From NCBI GenBank assembly GCA_024698485.1, contig JAILRC010000016.1, forward strand, positions 1 through 64,000: DNA of 64,000 nucleotides, written 5' to 3'. The position numbers were made by a program, and so were the translations under genes. The notes under the pieces were generated by a model. That model saw only the letters and a program-made list of their open reading frames with translations, made no database searches and was not told the DNA's origin. Positions within the stretch are counted from its first letter, which is position 1. Every line of letters begins with the position of its first letter. Source of the stretch: Lachnospiraceae bacterium. Its GTDB lineage: Bacteria > Bacillota > Clostridia > Lachnospirales > Lachnospiraceae. Positions 8,113 to 16,637 of this stretch are shown here, piece by piece.

Positions 8113-8987
8113 GTTACAAGAAACTGACTGAGATCACTGAACTCTCCGAAAAGCGCCACATTCCTTTTTGGCAGGCTGTGCTGGAGGAAGATATGATCGA
8201 GAGAGGTGTGTCCAGAGAAGATTCCATGAGCCGCATGGAATATATGTATGAGACCATTAAAGAAGCGGACGAGAACTACGATCCCGCTCTGCGTTCCGCC
8301 AGCGGCCTTGCGGGAGGCGACGGAGGACTGCTTGAAGAGTACAGGAAGAAGCACTCTTCCCTTCTTAACGATTTCGTCCTTGAAGTAATGGAAAAAGCTG
8401 TGAAAATGGGAGAATCCAATGCTTGCATGCGAAGGATCGTGGCTATGCCCACAGCAGGTTCCTGCGGTGTCATTCCCGCAGTGCTTCTTACTTATATGAA
8501 ACATAAAAATCCCGGGAAAGACAGGATCATTGAGGCCCTTTATGTTGCCGGAGGCATAGGCGAAGTCATTGCCACTTCTGCCAGCATATCCGGAGCGGAA
8601 GGGGGCTGTCAGGCGGAGATAGGAAGCGCCAGTGCCATGGCGGCGGGAGCCCTTGCCTACCTTGAAGGGGGCGGAAACGAGGAGATCGTTCATGCTGCCG
8701 CCCTTACATTAAAGAATATGCTGGGACTGACCTGTGATCCCGTGGCCGGGCTGGTGGAAGTTCCCTGTATCAAGAGAAATGTGGCGGGTGCCGTGAACGC
8801 GGTGGTCTATTCCCAAATGGCCATGGCAGGTGTCAGAAGTGCCATAGAGCCCGATGAAGTCATCGATTCCATGAACAGGATCGGAAGACTTCTTCCCACC
8901 TGCCTCAAAGAGACGGGTCAGGAAGGTCTGGCCATCACCCGCAGTGCTCAGAAGATCACGGAACGTCTGAGTATCACGGATCTGTAA
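8109..8987 (+). CDS. sdaAA: L-serine ammonia-lyase, iron-sulfur dependent, alpha subunit
   Basis: 292 residues, the usual length. It carries the conserved PTAGSCGVIPAVL loop and CDPVAGLVEVPCIKRN segment; cysteines in these and nearby positions bind the catalytic [4Fe-4S] cluster that activates serine. It starts inside the end of sdaAB (4-base overlap) and ends 33 bases before a cupin gene. The pair supplies pyruvate from serine and gives serine tolerance; nothing in the sequence points to special regulation beyond the shared promoter at 7358. Confidence 0.95.
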   Translation: MSYKKLTEITELSEKRHIPFWQAVLEEDMIERGVSREDSMSRMEYMYETIKEADENYDPALRSASGLAGGDGGLLEEYRKKHSSLLNDFVLEVMEKAVKMGESNACMRRIVAMPTAGSCGVIPAVLLTYMKHKNPGKDRIIEALYVAGGIGEVIATSASISGAEGGCQAEIGSASAMAAGALAYLEGGGNEEIVHAAALTLKNMLGLTCDPVAGLVEVPCIKRNVAGAVNAVVYSQMAMAGVRSAIEPDEVIDSMNRIGRLLPTCLKETGQEGLAITRSAQKITERLSITDL

Positions 8988-9020
8988 TGAAAAACTTTAA
9001 ACATATACAAGGTGACGACT

Positions 9021-9356
9021 ATGCTTGATGAAAGATGGGTATTTCATGAAAATGTGAAGGCGGAGGATCAGGGAAACGGCGTTGTGCGCCGCGTCCTTGC
9101 CTACAGCAAAGATCTTATGTGCGTTGAGAATTCTTTTAAAAAGGGAGCGGTGGGAGCTTTGCATCATCACCCCCACACCCAGATCACCTATGTGGTGAGC
9201 GGGAAGTTCGAGTTTGAGATCGACGGTGTTAAGAAAACAGTGAAGGCAGGAGACACCATGCTCAAGACCGACGGTGTGGAACACGGATGCATATGCCTGG
9301 AAGAGGGCATCTTACTTGACATTTTTAACCCTATGAGAGAGGATTTTGTGAAATAG
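9021..9356 (+). CDS. Cupin-domain protein (KdgF-like)
   Basis: 111 residues from ATG 9021; an AAGGTGA at 9009-9015 sits at proper distance, and the in-frame GTG at 9012 lies inside that site. A single cupin barrel is visible: motif 1 with ALHHHPHTQITYVVSGKFEF gives three metal-binding histidines and a Gln/Glu position, and motif 2 has GDTMLKTDGVEHGCICLEEG with the final His. This resembles KdgF, which linearises pectin- and alginate-derived uronates, but small cupins of this class have varied functions. It ends 2 bases before the shikimate kinase gene, so the two are co-transcribed. Confidence 0.75.
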   Translation: MLDERWVFHENVKAEDQGNGVVRRVLAYSKDLMCVENSFKKGAVGALHHHPHTQITYVVSGKFEFEIDGVKKTVKAGDTMLKTDGVEHGCICLEEGILLDIFNPMREDFVK

Positions 9357-9358
9357 AC

Positions 9359-9859
9359 ATGAGCAGGGGAAACATAGTTTTGATAGGAATGCCCACATCG
9401 GGGAAAAGCACCGTGGGGGTCATTGCCGCCAAGATCCTTGGAATGGATTTTGTGGACACCGACATAGTGATCCAGCGGAGAGAAGGAGCAAGGCTCTGCG
9501 ATATCATTGAAAAAAGAGGGCTGGAAGGCTTTCTGGAATGCGAAGAACAGGCGCTCCTGAGCCTTGAAGTCGCCAATGCCGTGATCGCCACCGGCGGAAG
9601 TGCGGTGTACAGCCAAAAGGCCATGGAAAGCCTAAAAAAGAACGGAACCGTGGTTTATCTGAAACTGGAAAAGGACGAACTCTTCAGGAGACTTAAGGAA
9701 GTGAAAGAACGGGGAGTGGTCTTAAGAAACGGAGAAACCCTGGAGGAGATGTTCGAGGAAAGGGTTAAGCTCTACGAGGCATATGCCGACATCACCGTTT
9801 CCGAAGAGAACAGCACCATTGAAGACACGGTTAAGGACGTGACGGATCATTTTCGATGA
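9359..9859 (+). CDS. aroK: Shikimate kinase
   Basis: 166 residues. Walker A GMPTSGKST lies near residues 9-17; the shikimate-binding DTD motif is present as VDTDIVIQ, followed by FLECEEQALL with the conserved E-x-x in place of FR-x-E, and ATGGSAVY as the glycine-rich GGG-like loop. The enzyme phosphorylates shikimate at O3 in the chorismate pathway. The FLECEEQ segment replaces the common FRxxE, whose Arg binds shikimate; a shikimate kinase-like relative with another substrate is therefore possible. Co-transcribed with the cupin gene. It converges with the minus-strand gene ending at 9880. Confidence 0.75.
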   Translation: MSRGNIVLIGMPTSGKSTVGVIAAKILGMDFVDTDIVIQRREGARLCDIIEKRGLEGFLECEEQALLSLEVANAVIATGGSAVYSQKAMESLKKNGTVVYLKLEKDELFRRLKEVKERGVVLRNGETLEEMFEERVKLYEAYADITVSEENSTIEDTVKDVTDHFR

Positions 9860-9879
9860 AATACGGCCTGATACGACCT

Positions 9880-10242
9880 TTACAGGATCCTGTAAAGGCC
9901 GCTCACAAGGCGGATGATGTAGCAGATCAGGATGCACAGACCCAAAAGGGCGGCACCTATGTTGTAAAGACGGTTGGAGATCTTAACGATCTTCAGAGCC
10001 TTAAGCAACTCCGTAAGGAGTGCGAGAACGATCAAGGGCCAGAGCGGATGAAAAGCGAAAGCCTCTTTCATGTGGAAATGAGAGGCTGACATGAAGGCTC
10101 TGGAAATGCCGCAAAAAGGGCAGGGGATCTTAAAGAGGAGCCTGAAAGGGCATTGATAGATCCCTGTCAACATGAGTATTACGAGAACGAGGAGTGCAGC
10201 TGCCAAAACAACCGCACTCCTCGATATTTTTTTATTTTGCAT
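9880..10242 (-). CDS. DUF2752 family small membrane protein
   Basis: 120 residues from the ATG at 10242, which overlaps the last 11 bases of the upstream TM2 gene and so looks translationally coupled. Three hydrophobic segments (about residues 7-27, 60-85, 90-115) surround a [26 protein letters not shown] segment, here named by its ends CPFCG and AFHP, which is the DUF2752 signature with its paired cysteines. The function of this family is unknown. The frame runs 15 codons further upstream, entirely inside the TM2 gene, and is not used here. Confidence 0.7.
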   Translation of the reverse strand: MQNKKISRSAVVLAAALLVLVILMLTGIYQCPFRLLFKIPCPFCGISRAFMSASHFHMKEAFAFHPLWPLIVLALLTELLKALKIVKISNRLYNIGAALLGLCILICYIIRLVSGLYRIL

Positions 10243-10474
10243 ACTGTCCGTCGATGAATTCAACATTTGTATCGTTTCCGAAAGCATCGCTGCCGTAAAC
10301 CTTTGTAAGAGCGATGATGAAATCTACCAGCTGCCATACGCCGCATCCGCCGCAGGTAAGGAGCTTAAGGACTCCGAGTCCGATCTGTCCTCTTACGAAA
10401 CGGTCAGCGCCGAATTCGCCCAAAAGGAAGCAGAAAACCCATACGAAAACATTTTTTTCCATAGTCTTCTTCAT
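10232..10474 (-). CDS. TM2-domain membrane protein, copy A
   Basis: 80 residues starting MKKTMEKN at 10474, with GGAGG ten bases upstream. It has the TM2 pattern: a first helix ending in [14 protein letters not shown], a short polar turn with D-R-F, and a second helix ([22 protein letters not shown]). The tail [10 protein letters not shown]...FIDGQYAK is nearly identical in the neighbouring copy. TM2 proteins are small two-helix proteins of unclear role. A tandem duplicate of 10509-10751. Confidence 0.8.
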   Translation of the reverse strand: MKKTMEKNVFVWVFCFLLGEFGADRFVRGQIGLGVLKLLTCGGCGVWQLVDFIIALTKVYGSDAFGNDTNVEFIDGQYAK

Positions 10475-10508
10475 AACTTTGATTCCTCCGTGTTGTGTGA
10501 TTGTTTTA

Positions 10509-10751
10509 TTATTTGGCATAGTCTCCGTCGATGAATACAACCTCCGTATCATTTCCGAAAGCGTCACTGCCATAAACCTTTGTAAGAGCGATGATGAAGT
10601 CAACAAGAGCCCAGATACCGCAACCGCCGGCTGTCAAAAGCTTGAGAACTCCGAGACCCACCTGACCTCTGACGAAACGGTCAACACCGTATCCGCCCAA
10701 TAAGAAGCAGAAAACCCAGACAAAGATATTTTTGTCAAATCTTTTTTCCAT
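10509..10751 (-). CDS. TM2-domain membrane protein, copy B
   Basis: 80 residues, same length as copy A and about 80 per cent identical by eye, including the DRFVRGQ turn, [15 protein letters not shown] and the DGDYAK end. The start at 10751 has a GGAGG site and a good promoter 30-60 bases upstream. Copy A follows after 34 bases. Recent tandem duplication is the simplest reading. Confidence 0.85.
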   Translation of the reverse strand: MEKRFDKNIFVWVFCFLLGGYGVDRFVRGQVGLGVLKLLTAGGCGIWALVDFIIALTKVYGSDAFGNDTEVVFIDGDYAK

Positions 10752-10783
10752 TAAAATTTTCCTCCTGCATGGATATATGTTTC

Positions 10784-10812
10784 ATGATACAATTTTTTTT
10801 CTCAAAATGCAA
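10784..10812 (-). promoter_or_regulatory. Promoter of the TM2-TM2-DUF2752 operon
   Basis: On the minus strand TTGCAT (10812-10807), a 17-base spacer rich in A, and TATCAT (10789-10784). Transcription would start near 10777, 26 bases before the start codon of TM2 copy B. Confidence 0.6.
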
Positions 10813-10839
10813 GAAAACTTTTAACGGACATGGGGGAAC

Positions 10840-11940
10840 TCACCTGATCCCCTGACTGTTGTTCATCAAGGTCTCGCTGAACATGAACAGCACATCCGAG
10901 TTCTCGAAGGGTATGAACCTGCCGTAAACATCCGGATGGGCATATCTCATGTCTACAAGATAGACTGTCCTGTAGGCGGAGGCAAGAAGAGGAGCCATGG
11001 AGGAGGCGTAGGAATCACGGAAGATCACCAGCTGTCCCTCGGGGGCATCGGGATTTTCTATGCGTATGAGACCAAGCCCGCCGCCGAGAAAAAGGGTGTA
11101 GAGGTCTTTTGGGTCGCAGCCTTCGGGATCGTAAATCTTAAGAGGTGCCCTTATTTCAAGGTTTATGGCTTTAAGCTCGTTCAGGTAGCCTCCCTTTAGC
11201 CAATATATGGTCTCGGGATCGGGATCCATGGCGGATTGTCCTGCATAGACTCCGAGAAAAGGGTAGAGAGAGTCAGTTTCAAGATCCCCGTCAAGAAGGG
11301 AGGAGTCACGGCCCATGGCTTCAAGGATGTGCTTTGCGGCAGGGGTCAGCTTTTCCTGACGCCAGTGGCTGTCGGTGTAATAGTAGTCCTCAAGGCTCAA
11401 AATGTCCCTTAAGGAAATGGCTTCTGCGAAGGGGAGACTGTCGGCATAGAGTTGGTCCATGAGGTCAAGGTCTATGGTGGGATAGCCCCATTTTCCCGCA
11501 AAGCTGCTCTTGTCCGGCACAAGGGTCCGGTAGATGTGACTTCCGGAGTTTTTGAGATACCTTTCCCAAACCGCATTGAAACGCTCTGCGGCATAGGCTA
11601 TGGAAGAGGAGTTTATGTTTTTCGGGAGGCTTATGATATAGCCATTATGGTTAACAAAACCGTTGTATTCGTTTTCATTAAGTATCCCTGTCTGGAAGAG
11701 GAAGCGGAGGTGTCTCAGGGTTTCTCTTCCCGCAAAGTGATCCGCTGTCCAGAGATCCAGATCCTCAAAGTAATCACCCTTCATGACATTTTTGCAGGAC
11801 AGAACGGGAGCGGATGCCAGAGGGCGGCGTTCCGCTTCGGATATGTTTTTTTTCGGAAAAGCGAAAAGTGTGACGGTGCCCATGAGGACAGCCGTAATGA
11901 ATGACAGAGCCGGGAGAGCGGCAATCGATCTTTTTAGCAT
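10840..11940 (-). CDS. DHHW/AlgX-like SGNH-family protein, partner of MBOAT
   Basis: 366 residues from the ATG at 11940, which has AGGAG five bases upstream; an in-frame GTG at 11946 lies on that site. One N-terminal helix (residues ~6-28) anchors it to the membrane with the rest outside. YYTDSHWRQE carries the D-x-HW motif of DHHW/AlgJ/AlgX-like proteins, and FRDSYASSM with a late VDMRY fits their SGNH-like fold. These proteins work with MBOAT acyltransferases to O-acetylate exported polymers. It lies 8 bases after the MBOAT gene. The polymer modified is unknown. Confidence 0.8.
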   Translation of the reverse strand: MLKRSIAALPALSFITAVLMGTVTLFAFPKKNISEAERRPLASAPVLSCKNVMKGDYFEDLDLWTADHFAGRETLRHLRFLFQTGILNENEYNGFVNHNGYIISLPKNINSSSIAYAAERFNAVWERYLKNSGSHIYRTLVPDKSSFAGKWGYPTIDLDLMDQLYADSLPFAEAISLRDILSLEDYYYTDSHWRQEKLTPAAKHILEAMGRDSSLLDGDLETDSLYPFLGVYAGQSAMDPDPETIYWLKGGYLNELKAINLEIRAPLKIYDPEGCDPKDLYTLFLGGGLGLIRIENPDAPEGQLVIFRDSYASSMAPLLASAYRTVYLVDMRYAHPDVYGRFIPFENSDVLFMFSETLMNNSQGIR

Positions 11941-11948
11941 ATGCACTC

Positions 11949-13355
11949 CTAAAATCTGAAATACAGGAAAGGTGAAAAACTTCCGTCTACAAGGTAAGCG
12001 GTTACAAAGATAAGGATAAAGACTATGAACGCCGACCTTAAGAAAGGAGCAAGGACGCGGCCCGCCGCAGAGTTTTCCGCTTTTTTATAAAGGATCTTTG
12101 GGAGAGGCGTTGCCCCAAGGCAGGCCATGGACAGAAGGACCCAAAAACCTTTTAAAAGATAGGCGGTGCTCCCGGTCCATAAAGGAACGGTACCGAACAT
12201 GCGGCCGTATTGGGTGAGGGCGTCACGAAGGTCGGTAAATCGGAACCACACGAAGAACAGCACCGTCAGGGTGAGTACCAAAATGTGCTTTAGGACTGCG
12301 GGGATCTTTTTTTTCTTAAACAGTCCCGTTTTTTCCAAAAGCACCTCCGCTATGAGCATGATGCCGAAACTCAGGCCCCAGAGAACAAAATTCAGGGATG
12401 CTCCGTGCCAGAGACCTGTGAGGACCCAGACCGTGAGAAGGTTCCTTAAGTGTATGAGAAGTCCTTTACGGCTTCCTCCCAGAGGAATGTAGACATAGTC
12501 TCTGAACCAGGAACCCAGGGATATGTGCCAGCGTCTCCAGAATTCACGAAAACCGGTGCTGATCAGGGGATAGTCAAAGTTTTCCGGAAGATCGAAGCCA
12601 AAACAGCGGGCGAGACCTATGGCCATATCGCTGTAGCCGGAAAAATCGAAGTAGACATAAAGGAGAAAAGCCAGACCTTCCGTCCAGGAAAGAAGAAGGG
12701 AAGGGGAGGCTGCAGCGGCAGCGGTATCACAGAAGGCGTAGAGCCTGTCGGCAATGAGAACTTTTTTGCCCAGACCCAGAGTGAAACGGAAGAGACCTTC
12801 ACTGAGACGCGCTATGCTGTGGGTGCGATACTTTAGGTTTTCGCTTACGGTTTCAAAGCGCACTACGGGACCTGCGATGAGCTGGGGAAAGAAGGAAACA
12901 TAGAGGGAGAGGTTCAGCAGGTTCTTTTCCGCCGGGTACTTTCCGCGATAAACATCGATCCCGTAGCTCACGCTCTGAAAGACGTAGAAGCTGATCCCGA
13001 TGGGAAGAGGAAGGCGAAGGAGGGTGAAGATCTCTCTGCCTGCCAGGCCGTTCACTGTTCCCGGGATCAGATCCGCATATTTAAATAACCCCAACAGACC
13101 AAAACTTAAAACAAGAAAAACCGCCAGGGTGACCTTTTTTGCTTTGTCCGGGAGGATCTCCAAAAGCCTTCCCGCAACATAGGTCAAAAGGGTCTCACCT
13201 GCCATGAGCAGAAGATAGATCTGCTCGCCGCAAAAATAGAAGAAAAGGCTGGAGGCAAGAAGGACTGCGTTCCGAAACTTGGTCGGAACGCAGAAGTACA
13301 GGAGCAGGACTCCCGGCAAAAACAGATATATAAATGTCAGACTTGAAAAGACCAT
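11949..13355 (-). CDS. MBOAT-family membrane O-acyltransferase (AlgI-like)
   Basis: 468 residues with about 11 hydrophobic segments. The family core is clear: FSGYSDMAIGLARCFGFDLPENF (ends given), a REFWRRWHISLGSWFRDYVYIPLGG block, and LTGLWHGASLNFVLWG containing the catalytic His. AlgI/DltB-type enzymes pass acyl groups across the membrane to cell-surface polymers. It overlaps no neighbour but sits in one run with the DHHW protein after it and a lipoprotein 9 bases before it (minus strand order: lipoprotein, MBOAT, DHHW). Start at 13355 has AAGGAAA upstream. Confidence 0.9.
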   Translation of the reverse strand: MVFSSLTFIYLFLPGVLLLYFCVPTKFRNAVLLASSLFFYFCGEQIYLLLMAGETLLTYVAGRLLEILPDKAKKVTLAVFLVLSFGLLGLFKYADLIPGTVNGLAGREIFTLLRLPLPIGISFYVFQSVSYGIDVYRGKYPAEKNLLNLSLYVSFFPQLIAGPVVRFETVSENLKYRTHSIARLSEGLFRFTLGLGKKVLIADRLYAFCDTAAAAASPSLLLSWTEGLAFLLYVYFDFSGYSDMAIGLARCFGFDLPENFDYPLISTGFREFWRRWHISLGSWFRDYVYIPLGGSRKGLLIHLRNLLTVWVLTGLWHGASLNFVLWGLSFGIMLIAEVLLEKTGLFKKKKIPAVLKHILVLTLTVLFFVWFRFTDLRDALTQYGRMFGTVPLWTGSTAYLLKGFWVLLSMACLGATPLPKILYKKAENSAAGRVLAPFLRSAFIVFILIFVTAYLVDGSFSPFLYFRF

Positions 13356-13364
13356 AATTTCCTT

Positions 13365-14363
13365 TTACTCTTCATCTTTGGGCTCGGAGCACATCATGAA
13401 GAGAACGGCGTTACCGTCGGTTTCGATGATGACGGTGTTGGCGACCATGCATATGTTCCAGGCCAGGTTTGCATTGTCTTCAAGGCTCTTTACGAAAGCG
13501 TCCTTGTCTGTGGAATCGTCAAGACGGAAAACATATCCGATGAAAAGGTTGGGGGACATGAAGGGCTTTATGCCTGCAGCTTCCGTAAATCCTTTGATGG
13601 TACATTCTCCGGAGTAGTCCGTGAGCCCCGTGAGCCTGTCGGCTGTTGCTTCTTCGGCGTAGATGCTGTTGAATTTCTGGTGTCTTACAAAGTACTCGGC
13701 GAGTTCGAGCATCGTAGCGTCGGGATGGGATGCAAGGTACTCATGGAAAACGGTGACAAGATCTCTTGCTTTTTCGGCTATGGTTCCCGTAACAGGCTCC
13801 ATTTGTGTGTCATACATGGAAAAATAGAGAATGCCGTTTTCTGCAAAGCTCATCATTCCGTCCGTTCCTTTTTCAAAATCCATCCATTTGGGATCGGAGT
13901 TTGCCTTGAGGCTTTCCGCGATGGCTTCGGGATCTGTGCCTTCTTCGGGGATGATGACGTAGACAAGAGAACCCTTTTTGCTGACATTGTCGGCAATGCA
14001 GAGCACGTCCTTTACGCCCTGAGGCTTAAAGTCCCAGACCATTCCGGGATAGTACCACTCTGTATATTCACGGGTGTAGAGCACGAAAAACGGGTTTTTT
14101 ATGATGTCTGCCTCGATCTTTTCCAGGTCTCCTTCGGGATTTGCCTTGGCGATCTCCCTGAGAAAAGCTTCCATGTCCAGAGGCATTGTGGGCTTTGTGG
14201 GAACGGGAGTGGGAGTGATTTCGGCTTTCGGGTCTTCTGCTCCTTGGGTGGGAGCGGGAGTGCCGGCAGCGGGGATGTTCACACCGTCTGCTTTCTTGCC
14301 GCAGCCCACAAAAAGGGAGGCGATGATCGTCAGAGTTATGATCAGAGCTATATATTTCTTCAT
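13365..14363 (-). CDS. Lipoprotein of unknown function with duplicated domain, MBOAT operon
   Basis: 332 residues. A signal peptide ending in lipobox FVGC (Cys20) is followed by a Pro/Thr-rich linker (ITPTPVPTKPTMP). The rest seems to hold two related halves, each with a strand pair like SLVYVIIPEE / LFIGYVFRLDD, a helix with a D-x-E/D-A-F-x-x-S-L pattern, and a final strand (ILYFSMYD / AVLFMMCSE). DUF4358 proteins found near MBOAT/DHHW genes in related bacteria have a similar shape, but I am not sure of that assignment. Probably an outer-surface helper of the acyltransferase pair 9 bases downstream; inference from position. Confidence 0.65.
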   Translation of the reverse strand: MKKYIALIITLTIIASLFVGCGKKADGVNIPAAGTPAPTQGAEDPKAEITPTPVPTKPTMPLDMEAFLREIAKANPEGDLEKIEADIIKNPFFVLYTREYTEWYYPGMVWDFKPQGVKDVLCIADNVSKKGSLVYVIIPEEGTDPEAIAESLKANSDPKWMDFEKGTDGMMSFAENGILYFSMYDTQMEPVTGTIAEKARDLVTVFHEYLASHPDATMLELAEYFVRHQKFNSIYAEEATADRLTGLTDYSGECTIKGFTEAAGIKPFMSPNLFIGYVFRLDDSTDKDAFVKSLEDNANLAWNICMVANTVIIETDGNAVLFMMCSEPKDEE

Positions 14364-14384
14364 TTGAGATTTCCTTTCTTTTCT

Positions 14385-14918
14385 TTAACGGTACAATGCG
14401 TTGACCGTTTTGTCATATACTTCTTCCGAGATCTTAAGGCATCTGAAGCCCTCGGTCTCTATTCCCACAAGTCCTTCTCCTGCGAAGATGATACGGATCT
14501 CCTTTCCGTCCGCGGTCATTACGGAGAATTCTTTGAGGATCGTGAGTTCGCTCTTTTCCATATGCAGATCTTCATTGACGTGAGAGTTCACTTCTGCGGC
14601 AAATTCATCCCACAGGGCAGGCTCGATACCTGGAAGGGGAGCCTTTGCCAGCTCCGAAAATGAAGGGAGCAGGGATTCCGTGAAGGATAAAATGCTCACA
14701 TCTCCGGAATCCCACGACATGGTCTGTATTCCCTCTTCTTTTTGAGGGAGGAGACGGGGAAGAGTGAGGGCAGCCGCAACCGTTAAAACAATGGCAGCAG
14801 CCGCTACGGTGATCTGTTTTATATGACGCCTTAGGGGCGTGATGGCCGAAAGATCGGCTTCTTTGATATATTTTTCGTCGATGTTGCCGATGGCTTCCAA
14901 AAGGTCATGGTCGTTCAT
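14385..14918 (-). CDS. Putative anti-sigma factor, single-pass membrane protein
   Basis: 177 residues. A cytosolic N-terminus of about 35 residues (DLLEAIGNIDEKYIKEAD) precedes one membrane helix (~36-55) and an outer domain of about 120 residues. The start overlaps the end of the ECF sigma gene by 4 bases (ATGA), the usual arrangement for a sigma/anti-sigma pair in Clostridia. The N-terminal EAIGNIDEKYI pattern is typical of membrane proteins encoded after this kind of sigma factor. Role as anti-sigma is inferred from position and topology. Confidence 0.65.
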   Translation of the reverse strand: MNDHDLLEAIGNIDEKYIKEADLSAITPLRRHIKQITVAAAAIVLTVAAALTLPRLLPQKEEGIQTMSWDSGDVSILSFTESLLPSFSELAKAPLPGIEPALWDEFAAEVNSHVNEDLHMEKSELTILKEFSVMTADGKEIRIIFAGEGLVGIETEGFRCLKISEEVYDKTVNALYR

Positions 14919-15475
14919 ACGGTATAACCTCCTTTTTCAAGATACTGCTTCAGGTCGGCGCGAAGTCTGAAGAGCATGGTCTTAACTTTGGCGGGGGAAA
15001 AGCCGAAGGCAGCGGCGATGCTGTTTACGGGATCGAAGTACCAGTACCTTCTTACAAACACCAGACGCTGTTCCTTGGAACAGGTTTCCAGAAAAGAATT
15101 TATGAGACCTGTAAGGATCTCTGCGTCTTCTTTTTCCGCCGCAACGTCCGGTGCGGGGATGCATTCCTCCATTTCCCGGGTCAGCTCGCAATAGACTGCG
15201 GATCTTTTTTGGGCATTGTTCTTTTTGCATATGTTAAGAGCAATGTTCCTCGCTATCCTTCCCACAAAGGGGAAAAGGTAGGTTCTGGGTTCATGGGGCG
15301 GTATCAGGTTCCAGGTCTCGTTGTAGGTGTCGTTCTCGCATTCCTTGGCGGTTTCAAGGTCATCAAGGATGCCGTAGGCGATCTTTCTCAGTTTAAGACC
15401 GTATTTCTGCGCCGTCTGTTCTATGGCTTCTTCGTTTCTTGACAAGTAGAGCTCTACGATTGCGTTGTCGTCCAC
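14915..15475 (-). CDS. ECF-type RNA polymerase sigma factor
   Basis: 186 residues using a GTG start at 15475, which sits 8 bases after a perfect AGGAGG; the longer frame to 15520 has no ribosome site. Region 2 is visible (VELYLSRNEEAIEQTAQKYG ... AKECENDTYNETWNLIPP, shown by ends) and region 4 is the final helix-turn-helix (SIAAAFGFSPAKVKTMLFRLRADL). This matches the ECF group common in Lachnospiraceae with a short cytosolic anti-sigma partner. It leads a minus-strand run continuing into anti-sigma, lipoprotein, MBOAT and DHHW genes with gaps of 8-21 bases, so it may control surface-polymer acylation; inference. Confidence 0.85.
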   Translation of the reverse strand: MDDNAIVELYLSRNEEAIEQTAQKYGLKLRKIAYGILDDLETAKECENDTYNETWNLIPPHEPRTYLFPFVGRIARNIALNICKKNNAQKRSAVYCELTREMEECIPAPDVAAEKEDAEILTGLINSFLETCSKEQRLVFVRRYWYFDPVNSIAAAFGFSPAKVKTMLFRLRADLKQYLEKGGYTV

Positions 15476-15507
15476 GAATGTTTCCTCCTGTTCTTTTAAA
15501 GGCCTCA

Positions 15508-15542
15508 CCCTATAAAGCAACTTTTTTTGTTCCTTGGTTACA
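15508..15542 (-). promoter_or_regulatory. Candidate ECF-type promoter before the sigma gene
   Basis: TGTAACC on the minus strand at 15542-15536, like the AAC-containing -35 of ECF promoters, with CTTTATAGGG at 15517-15508 as a possible -10. It lies about 35-65 bases before the GTG start and would allow autoregulation. No second copy was found in the window to confirm the motif. Confidence 0.35.
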
Positions 15543-15581
15543 TTTTTTGAAAAAAAATTTTATATTTTTAATGTACCATTT

Positions 15582-15614
15582 AAATAAAAAAGAGACAACC
15601 CATCAGGCTGTCTC
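15582..15614 (-). terminator. Terminator of the PadR-DUF2812 operon
   Basis: Minus strand: GAGACAGCC, a 4-5 base loop, GGGTTGTCTC, then six T. The hairpin starts 8 bases after the stop of the gene at 15622-16029. Confidence 0.75.
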
Positions 15615-15621
15615 GCTGAGA

Positions 15622-16029
15622 TCAATATTTAAATCCGTAACTTCCCCGGTGATCGTCGGTATCCAGGTAAATGCGGACCGTTTTTGATGCAGGCACTTCG
15701 AATTCCTCATCTCCCGAGATGGTCTTTTCGAACAGCACCGTCTTGGTCTTGTAATCCTCGATCCTTACGGTGAGTTCTCCCGACTTTGTTGTGACGGAAC
15801 AAAGGACTGCGTCGGCACCGGAAGAGGGGAAGAGAATATGCTCGAAAGAACCCGTGATCCTGCTGTATGTTCCGTTATATCTGTGGAACGTGGTGTTTCC
15901 CGAAAAACCCATCCGAAGTCCCGACTGGTCGCCTATCAATCCTGCGGCCTTTATTACAATGACCCCGGCCAGGATCAGTATCATTATGGGGATGGTGATC
16001 TTTAAATTTCCAGCTCCTTTTGTTTTCAT
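15622..16029 (-). CDS. Small membrane-anchored protein of unknown function
   Basis: 135 residues from the second ATG at 16029; GGAGG lies 7 bases upstream, while the first ATG at 16035 directly touches that site. One membrane helix (~11-31) is followed by an outer domain of about 100 residues that reads as a beta-sandwich (SGELTVRIEDYKTKTVLFEKT ... TVRIYLDTDDHRGSYGFKY, by ends). Not recognised. Last gene of the PadR-DUF2812 operon, 2 bases after the DUF2812 gene. Confidence 0.65.
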   Translation of the reverse strand: MKTKGAGNLKITIPIMILILAGVIVIKAAGLIGDQSGLRMGFSGNTTFHRYNGTYSRITGSFEHILFPSSGADAVLCSVTTKSGELTVRIEDYKTKTVLFEKTISGDEEFEVPASKTVRIYLDTDDHRGSYGFKY

Positions 16030-16031
16030 GA

Positions 16032-16637
16032 TCATTCCTCCAACTCGTTATTTTTAAGGATCTGTTTGATCTTGTGACGGGCACGGCCGAAAAACGTCCC
16101 GCACAGCAATGCCCCTGCACCCGCTACGCACACTACGGGCATAAAGGGCCAGGCAAGGATGCCCCAAAGGAGAAACAAAAAGCAGCCATACACCCAGGGA
16201 ACACTGAGACGGTCGTAGTAATTTGCCAGATCTTCGTTGTCCGTATGGAGTTCAAAGGGCTTTCCGTCCCTTTCCTTTTCAACTATAAGAAGTTCTTTGT
16301 TATAGGTGGATCTTTTGGTGTTGGAAGAGATCTTCCCGCCTTTTTCCGCCCAGGGACGGAAGGTGATCTTGAAAGGTGAAAAGTCAAGGTTCATATTCTT
16401 GTAAAACACGGTGTATCCCATGTCTTCCAGAAATTCCTTGTAATTTTCTTCTTCTTTAAAGGATTTGTCTCCCACGTACTCCACAGCGTATGCATATTTA
16501 CCTGCTTCGCATTCTTCGAAGACATATCTCATCTTTCCGGTTTTCACAAGTCTGTAACCTTTGGCCGACATGGAGTTCAGCCATTTTGTCTGGCTTTCGA
16601 TAAAACCTGCAAAAAATCTAATCTTAACCTTGCTCAT
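16032..16637 (-). CDS. DUF2812-domain membrane protein
   Basis: 201 residues. The first ~110 residues match the DUF2812 pattern well: W-L-N-x-M-x-x-KGYRLVK, a YVFEECEAGKYAYAVEYV segment, KEFLEDMGYTVFYKN, and PFELHTDN. Two hydrophobic helices follow near residues 140-180. DUF2812 proteins are usually encoded right after a PadR regulator, as here (4-base ATGA overlap, GGAGG upstream). Function unknown; presumably the controlled membrane factor. Confidence 0.8.
   Translation of the reverse strand: MSKVKIRFFAGFIESQTKWLNSMSAKGYRLVKTGKMRYVFEECEAGKYAYAVEYVGDKSFKEEENYKEFLEDMGYTVFYKNMNLDFSPFKITFRPWAEKGGKISSNTKRSTYNKELLIVEKERDGKPFELHTDNEDLANYYDRLSVPWVYGCFLFLLWGILAWPFMPVVCVAGAGALLCGTFFGRARHKIKQILKNNELEE

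Noticed and set aside
9856-10089. Plus-strand ORF after shikimate kinase
   Set aside because: Overlaps the DUF2752 gene, which has the CPFCG signature and coupled start.
13680-14663. Plus-strand open frame of 327 codons in the lipoprotein/anti-sigma region
   Set aside because: Overlaps two better genes on the minus strand and lacks any ribosome site.
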